Of a stretch of DNA of 64,000 nucleotides, positions 25,601 through 34,600 are shown piece after piece; within the stretch, counting starts at the first letter, position 1; each line of letters starts with the position of its first letter. The translations under genes and the position numbers were made by a program. The DNA comes from Dendrophyllia cribrosa (lineage: Eukaryota > Cnidaria > Anthozoa > Scleractinia > Dendrophylliidae): positions 2,415,366 through 2,479,365 of the forward strand of contig JAJLRJ010000011.1 of NCBI GenBank assembly GCA_024195265.1, in the 5' to 3' direction. Below the pieces are notes generated by a model. The model was not told the origin of the DNA. It ran no database searches and was given only the letters and a program-made list of their open reading frames with translations.

Positions 25601-28600
25601 ATAAAGCCCTTCTTGAGCATAATTCTCCCCGTCACTTTGTTTCTTCGCGGACTTGGCGAAGGTGGAAAATCTATCAGCTTCAACCTTTCTCTGATCATGC
25701 GTAGAAACCGTTGAGAGCTGCGCTGACATATTTTCCGATGCAGCGTCAGGCACTCCTTTTCTGAACGTAGTAAACCCATCCGATCGCCGCAAATCCAAGG
25801 CATGCGCACCAGGCTCTACTTCTCGATTGTTCATTTCTGACGTAGAATCTTTCCTAAAAGTTGAAAATCCATCAGACTGTCGCAGATCTTTCATGTGAAC
25901 GCCTTGTGCACGAGCTTCCTCAGAGGAACGATGACGGGGCCTTCCATCAAGAGACTCGCTCGTCTGTTGCTGGCCAGCTGTACTCTGTTCTTGTTCATTA
26001 CTGTTAGGTTTTTTATAGAAAGTACCAAAGTGGGCGTCCTGCTGTGATCTCTGGGATCTTTGATCAGTGGAGTCTTCATTGAAAGAAGCCACACGCCGGT
26101 CACCCTGTGGTACCTCGATTTCAGCCAGTCCGCCCTGTTTATTTTTCTTATAAGTTCTAAAATCTTCCGCGGTATGATTATAGTGCTGCACTGTATCCTG
26201 GTTAAAATCAAACACATACGCTTCTGATTTGCTCGATCTCGTGACAGTTTCAGAATTATAATGCACGTTTTCCCTCATTTGAGAGCTATGAGTATCACGC
26301 GGAGTGTTTCCTTCAGGCGGATTTGACAAGGAGCGTTCAAAGATAACAACATCATTTGGGCTGTCCTGAGCTGTTATTTCACGCGATCGCAAAGCGGCTT
26401 CTTGGCGGGCATCGTCCTGTTTCCCGCGGGTTAGAGCGGGTGAAAGCGCGGGCGAGGTCTCGAGCGAGTCCCGCCTCCCGTCCACACGCTCAGTTGCATT
26501 GTCAATCAATTCAACGCCACCAGAAGACAGGGCAAGCGGTCTAAAGCCTGAGAGATTTCGACTGGAATCCGTTTCTTTCTGACTAAGTTTCCCTACTATG
26601 GAAGACTTCGCGTGACTCTTGATACGACGATGCACTGGTTGACGAGTCAGTTCTTCCACGAATAGGCAAACCAGTCTCTTCTACAGGATACCCAGTCGCT
26701 TGCACAGTAACCTCAACTTCCGACACAGGTCTACCTGCCCCAATAACAGGAATACCAGCCGCTTTCGCGGACTCCACAGACACGTGACCAACAGTATAGC
26801 TACCTCGTGCAAGCTGCTCGAACGACTTACTCTGAGCGGGAAAAAGGCCGCTCTTTTCTCTCGACTTCTCTTGAAATCTTGGCGTCACACTCGTTCCTGG
26901 ATCACTTGGGAAGTCATCTTCCTCTTCGCCTATAAGAGTCTCCTCTGTATCCTCCCTGTTCTTTATGCTAAATCTCTGACTCTTCCTTTCAAGCGTGCTT
27001 GCGGGTGAAGTCGTAAAAAACGCCGGCATAAAAGGAGCAACATCCAAAGGCGAGCAGGGGCTGCTAGGAGCGGTGGAATTAGCAGATGACACCGAGTTAG
27101 AATTGGACACAACTGGCTCGGATGTCTCAGTTATGGGAGACAGCTGATCAGTAGGATCGTCCGCGGACGCGTCTGGCACCTCAAGGCGCGTGCGTTGATC
27201 CGGAGGATTTCTAGAGCCGCTGGCCGCGTTATTGCGGGCGAGAAATATAGGGTCATCATCGTCTTCCATTTCGGCGCCATCCGGGATCTGGTGTAACTTG
27301 TCCTCCGTGAGTCGCTGTAGAACCTCCAGACGGAACATGTTCATGTCCTCGCTGCTTACGCTCGTGTTCAGGTCGTCTTCATCTTCTTGAGGTAGAGGCG
27401 CTTTGGAGTGTTTGTTTTTCGGTTTTACAAACGTGCGAGGAGTTTCCACGCTTTTCCCAGCCAGGATCTTGGCTTCAATTTCCTCGAACTGGCTCAACTC
27501 CTTGACGGAGATGTCACTTGCACAACTGTCCCGCACACCTGAGGAAATACAGATAAGTTTGCGTTAGCTAACAACTTCAAGCACTCAGTATCTCATGCCT
27601 CAAGCTTGGCGAAAGAGACTGCAATGATGGACGCAGCGGATTTTGGCGGGAAACACCTGTGACGCACGAGAGATAATATGGCGGGAAACACTGGCACGTG
27701 TGTGACGGATGAGCCATAATATGGCGCGTTAAAAGAAAGCTTGTGACGAGGTTGATTGTGGCGGGAAACAACTGGAAGTTGTGAAGGAGGCAGCGTATTG
27801 TACTGAGAACACAGCGTGGGATATTATCCACGTAACCTCCAGTTATCGATGTTTCGTCATGTTTTTTTTATATAACCCGTTTCAATCTTCCCCATTGTTA
27901 CTCATCCTTGTTACTTTACGGATTTTACCACCTCCTTGGAATTTTTCAACCTTTTAATTTTTTTCTCAGGTTCCATTCAATTTTATGAAAATAATATGCC
28001 ATGGAAAAATTAATCGAACTCATGTAATGAAATAGTCCCTGTTATAGAGCAGTTTTCAATAGGCATTTATCCAGCGGCGGTCATGTTGACTCCCCGGAGA
28101 ATAAAATGCTTTGTTTTTGCCCGCCCAACCTCGTTTTCAACTTTTTCACTGCGAGGCTGGGCGGCGTAAATCTTTTGTTTTTAAACAAAATGGCAGGGCG
28201 TGATAAAGGCCTATTGTGTGTCGTAAAACTAAAAACAAAGTTACTACTCTGGCCAATCACAACAGTCGCAGACAATCCAATGAACCAATCAAAACTCAAA
28301 GTAAATACATGTAGCTGGCGCCAAGCGCGGAAAAACGCGTGCGTGCAAGTCACGATTGGTTTTGTTTTGCATTGGTTGGGAAGTTGGCGCAAATCTTCGA
28401 GGCAATCACAAAGCCTAGCAATGAAGACATCACAATCGCCAAATTACTCACAACATTCAATTGAAAACCGCTCTATGTCAATTAATGATCCACAAACAGT
28501 TTCTAACCTGACATCAGAGAGTTCCTCGGTTTGTCTCTTATATTTAGACTGTCAGTTGAAGATAGACTTTCTTGTGAGCTGTCTTCCTCACGCTTAGCTT

Positions 28601-31600
28601 TTGAACCGGATGACTTCATTGGTACATTGATCCCTTCAGCACCCCTCTGGGGAATACTCCCTTCTGTACCCCTCTGAGGAGCACTGGTCGATACGTTTGG
28701 TCTGATGAGTAAGAAGCAGAATACAGAAATATAATGTTAGTTACTGTACTATTTTTATGTTCTGCACGTGATCCATCTAGAGTATAGATCTATAAATATT
28801 GAATTGTGCAATCTGCTTAGGATCACCTGACCGGTCCAGATTGCGAGCACATTAGCCTTCTCAAATGGCATTCTCTTTGTTAGAAATTAATTAAAACCAT
28901 ATGGTCCAAGCTTGTTCAGTTCAGATATAAGCGTGCCCTTATTTTCTTTGTGTAAAATGTCCTTTTAAGGTCCCGACACATGGTGCAACTTTTCTCTCAC
29001 GCACAACAGTTACAGAAGTAGAATCAAGTTCTACTTTTGGGAAGTCGTGCGCAACAAATTGTATTGCGTGACACCTCCAAAAAAACTTGTTGCACACAAC
29101 ATTGCAAAAAAAGTTATACTGTATGTCTGCGCCTTTACTGGCCTGTGTACAGCAGAGAGAGGGAGGGTGGAGGGAGCAGCTGTACCACGCTTCCCCACAA
29201 CCAAGGGTATTGTTTCAGTTTGTGTGTGGCTTGGATCATTACTCAGTGACTACATACAGGTTACAAATGTTACAAGTGTTTGCAAGCGCCTTAGTATACT
29301 CTTAAAAGCAATGCCCCACAGCAGAAGTTTTACCGTAGAGAGACTCACCTGAAGTCAAGTGATATTTTTTCATTCCTACTGGATGCCAGGTTGGTGTCTG
29401 ACAAACTCGCCCCAGTGTCCTCTCGCCAAGCATGGAATGACTGTCTGGGCTCCACTTTGGCTTTATCAAGACCAGTTAGGGACTGGGACCGCTGAAGATC
29501 ATTGAGATGCAATTCTGTAAAAAAAAAAAAAAAAAAAAGGTCAAAATTGCATAACAGTTCGGAGAGAGAAGGGATCAGAACATTATTGGTTTGATCCCAG
29601 CCAAAGTGACCTATCAGGTTTGTGCTAACTCTGGTTACCATTGCAAGGTTACTCTGAGCATTGTTTTCGCTAGTACCCAGTCATACATCTGGGTGAAGAG
29701 AAAATAGAAGAGTGTGGAGCAAAGTTTCTTGTCTAAATAAACAAGAAGGTGGCAGAGAACAGGACTTGAGCAAACAAGGACCAGCAAATTATTGGGTCAA
29801 CCTGATATAATGCTGTACTTTATACAATGTCGTTAGCCTGGGAGGGATTAACAATACTCGGAGTTGCTTTATGTTGATGCGCAAGTCGCTCGTCAGAGTT
29901 CACTGCAGTTAAGATTTTTTTAGTTTATTTAGTTATGTGGTTTGATAATTTTATTTTTAAAGTAACAATATCACTTATTCACACAATCCCGTGGATATCT
30001 AACATACCTTGCAAATATCTCTGGAGAATGCTTTTATCTGCAAAGTTAGATTTTTAACATGTTTATATTTTGTCAGATTTATTTTTAATAGCAACAATGT
30101 TTCTTAAAAATTTACATGAACAATTGAAAGGCTTAATAAAAAATACTACAACCTGGGATAAATGAAAGCATTAACCCTTTAATTCCCAAGAGTGCCAAAT
30201 ATCAAAATTCAAGAAAAATTACAGATTTCATTTTGTAAAATATTGAAAAACAAATGGTACCATGCAAAAGTACTGCCAAAGAGCTTTCATTTGAATGGTC
30301 ACACCATAGGATTTCATTGACAGAATCAAAAGTTTGAATTACATTACACATCTCTATAAATGACTCTGGGAGTGAAAGGGTTTTAAAGGAATATAACAGT
30401 TTTCAACTACATTTATTACTCAACTATTATTCATCATAGGATTGCATTATGTTGTTTTACATGAAATTTCATTTTGCAGGTGACTTTGGTATATTAAAGC
30501 ACCATAAAAGAAGTTAAAAATGCTACACTTCAAAGACAACATTTACTAAAGTGAAATTTAAAAGTTTAAAATGCTGTATCCTGTAGATAACATATTAAAT
30601 GTGCCATTATGATGTTCCCTGTGGAGACCATAAGATGACATATTTTTAAAAATATTACATTTTTAAATTTTCAAGGCAGTGAAATTACAGTTGTATTATA
30701 CAATATTTATACGTATAGTACCTTTCACGATAGCAAACTTAAGGAGATATTTTTTTCAAAGTGGTTCATTTTCCAAAAGAGTCTACTTTTTGATTTATGA
30801 GAAGAGAGAATGTCTCGCCACTCGCATTTCCTAGAAAATGTCAACACTTCAAAACCAGACAAGTTCAATTGCATGTATGTGGCTTGTTTTCTGATAACTT
30901 ATTCATGCAAAAAGTACAATGTTTCTGCAGTATGAATAAATTTTCTTAGGCTCCACTTCAAAATAGATTGTATTTGATATGAAAGGAAGGAAATTGATTT
31001 AGCCCCAAGCAATAGCACTTATCTATCATTTAAAAATATTGAATTTAATGAGGTTATACAGTCAGCAAGCATATTTACAAAAAGTTGATTTGTTATTATC
31101 CATTGCCTTGGAATAGAGATTAAGTCACTTTAGATTCTAAGTAGCACAGAAGAACACCTACATTATTTTATGCTAATTCAAGAATAAATAGCACCTTTAC
31201 ATTAAAATTAAAATTATTCCACTTTTGTGTCTGGGGGATTATTTACACAAAGAAAAGTGAATTAAAAGCCAGGTTTATTTACACAAGTACTCAAGAAATA
31301 TGATTGTGACAACTGTGATACAATGATCAATGAGCCAGAACAGACTGGGAAATAAACACTTATTAAACCCATGAAAATAATTAAAAACAATCTGATCGGC
31401 TGGATTATCAGTGTTTTAATTTTTTACAAAATGAGCCCCTCCTCCACCCCTCAAAAGGAGGAACAAGACCAAACCCGAGAGACCAGCATAAACCAAACCC
31501 AACATTTTTTTACTATACCTTCTACTTCCTCCTGTTGCATATCCCACTCTTCAAGATCAAGTGTTCTTTGCTTCTGCTTGTTGCGTCGCAGCAGAAGAGG

Positions 31601-34600
31601 GTGCTCTTGTCTCGGTGTGACCCGCGGGCTTCCACTTGTACCAGTGTTAGGTAAGCTACCTTTCCTTTCCCCAACAAGAACTGGCCGCTGAAATATTCCA
31701 CTGAATGGATTTTCTTTTTCTATTTCTTTTTCATGCACATCTTGTTTTGACAAAGGTCCATTTAAAGGAGGTTTCAGTACATCATCATTAACAGTAAAAT
31801 CAAGTTGAAATGGTGACTTGAACGACAGTCGACTGTTTGTGTTTACCTGAGTGTCACTTTGTGATTTCCAAACACCACTTTTCAGCTGTTCAATCCGATC
31901 TGAAGAGGAGCTGTTTAACTTTCCAGACATAGATGAAAATCGTTCATTTTTACCTTTAATAGTTTCTCTAGGGCTTCCTTTTTCAACACCTCTATTTTGT
32001 TCAGAATTCATAACAGGTGCACTTGAGCTTCTGTTATCCATAACATTTTCTTTATTAGCAACAATATATCGAAGATCAACATCTGACTTGGTAGTTGGTC
32101 TTTCCTTGATACCATTTTCAGTTGACAATGACTCCACTTCACACTTGTTAAATATCTCAGCTAGAAGAGCAATAACATTGGGTTTCATGGCTTGTGATCC
32201 GTACAATAAATCTTCAAGTTTAAGCGCAAGAACAGAGGTGCAGATGAACTGACTGCAAAGGGTGCGAAACAGGTCCAGATTGTGGACACAATCCTCTGTA
32301 GAAAGGTTCATGCCAAAACGAATATCTGAAATTAAGATTAAAAAACATCAGTGACAAATTGTCAATTACAAATTAATAATAACTGTGCTACAATCGCCAT
32401 AATTATAGATATTGTTTCTATCATTTTGTAATCAGCACAATACCAACATACACAATTTTAAGAAATACCTGACAGTACCACTCAAATGTAAGTTGACAAT
32501 CTCAACTCGATCCTCAAAACTCAATCCCAGGGTCTTAAAACTTTGAGAGACTCAAGTTTCATGACGCAAGAATCAAGGATCAAGAATCAAGAACAAGGAG
32601 TTCTTGAATATGCAAACTCAAAAAAGATTGGTCCGTTTATACAATCTATTTTTTGAGAGGTCAGTCAAGTGACAAGCTCATTAGTTTCTTGACTTATAAC
32701 TCTTGAAATTCTCGAAACTTGACTTTCAGACTCAATCCTCAAAATTTTTGAGAATCGAGTCTCAAGACATGAGGAATGAGATGCAAGAGACTGTTAACTT
32801 ACATTTGAGCTGTACTGTAGAAACTGCTTCCAATACTTCCATAAAGTTGGGATAACATCATTGAACCATTACTTATTTTATAGTGAACATACCTTCCAGG
32901 CTAACATAACTGTTACTTATTTACATCGTACCTTCAAGGCTGATAACTGTTGGATGGTAAAACATTATGATTGCAAGCAAACTCTGTCCATCACTGATGT
33001 CTTTCAAGAGATCTTCCATTACAGGAAACTCTGTTTGCACTTTAGGCTGCAGTTGATCTCGACGAAACCTGAATCGTTTGGCTTTGTCTTGATTCTGAAG
33101 CAGCTGCTCTGCATGTTGTCTTTGTTTCTTTAACTGATTTTCATTTAGTGCAGAACAGATTTTGTTGATCCACAGAAGCAAAGCATCCTCTAGATCAAAA
33201 GGGAGTTCTTTTGAAGCATTAAATGAAGAAAATTTGCTGTTGACATTGAAAATGAAACAAAGAAAATTAATACTATTGAAACTCCTCTTTCTGAAATAGG
33301 GCAACACTCCTCATAAATTTGATGCTGACCACGACTGGGGCTTTTAGGGTTAAAGAGTCACATGCCCCTGTGGCATAAAGGTGGTACCCCCAACACCCCA
33401 ACCAAGAGTAAAAAAAAATGTTTCTTTACCTGACACTCTGTACAACTTGTGGCACACTGACAGCTCGTGAAGAAAAAGCGCTCATCAGACAATCCATTAG
33501 CGCCAGATGAGTGGACTGAAAACAAAAAGATAAAATCAGATACTTGCATGGATAAGTGAAAAACTGACAGCAGAGTATTGAACAAAGGTAACCATGTTTG
33601 TGCATTATTATATGTAAGTGACTCATTATTTAACTGATTGATTGTTTCATTTGATTGGCTGACTGACTGACTGACTGACTGACTGATGGATCGATCGCCT
33701 CAGGTGTTAAACTGAATAAATAACTAATTGATATTACCTAATTAAAAATTAGCAGTCAATTGATTATTCCTAGTTTATATGTTTGTTAATTAGTCTCACT
33801 GGCCTCGTTAATGTGTGCAAAATTAAAATAAGTCCAGTGAGGCTAACTAAAATACATTTATGAATAAGATGTATTGATTGTCTGAAATTTGACAGACTAT
33901 TTGAATTATCATTTTCTTGACTAATTGGCTTTGCTTTACTCACAATACCTTTCTAAATGGTTTTCTTTGTTGTAAGGCAGAATCTGTTACAGCAATGTCG
34001 CCTTCTTCAACCACATAAAAGCCATGCCGAGAAAGGGTCTGAATAATGGCCCACTGGCCAACCACAGGAACTTTGCCATGAAAGATGCTGTCACACACCT
34101 TACAGTAGATCTCGCCATTAGTGAGGAATTCTGTCACCTCAGAACGGACAGTGATCCGTTTCTATAGAAAAAGACATCAGTCACAAGGGAGATTAAATCA
34201 CAATCATGATAAACAAAATTTAATAAAAAGTACTGCAATATGGCTGGGTATTTTACAAATCAATTATTGTACCACAATAAATAAATGGTACAGAATATCG
34301 AATTTTCAATCACAGAATCCAGACCTAGATTGGTTAAAAGGAACGGAACCTAGAGTATAACATGACATTATTCATCACCAGAAAAAATAGTTGATGCATT
34401 TGGGGGCTTTATTATTTTATGGAAGTTCATGTACCTCAGAATCTCGTTGAATAGGACTGGTGACTTGAGAAGGGATATTATCAAATTCTCCATCTTCAGT
34501 AGCACGGAACACCAACCAGTACAAGGAGGCTGCAAACTTTGCCTAATAACAACAAATAAAAATTATTGATTGAAAACTATTGATAAGGTACATATACTTC

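Noticed and set aside
25246..25809. 187-codon minus-strand frame
   Set aside because: It overlaps CAMSAP exon 10 in another frame, which has the splice sites, motif series and phase continuity. It is a shadow.
28690..28720. CTGATGAG resembling a hammerhead ribozyme core
   Set aside because: The second core element (GAAA with a paired stem) is absent, and the position is explained by the acceptor of CAMSAP exon 8.
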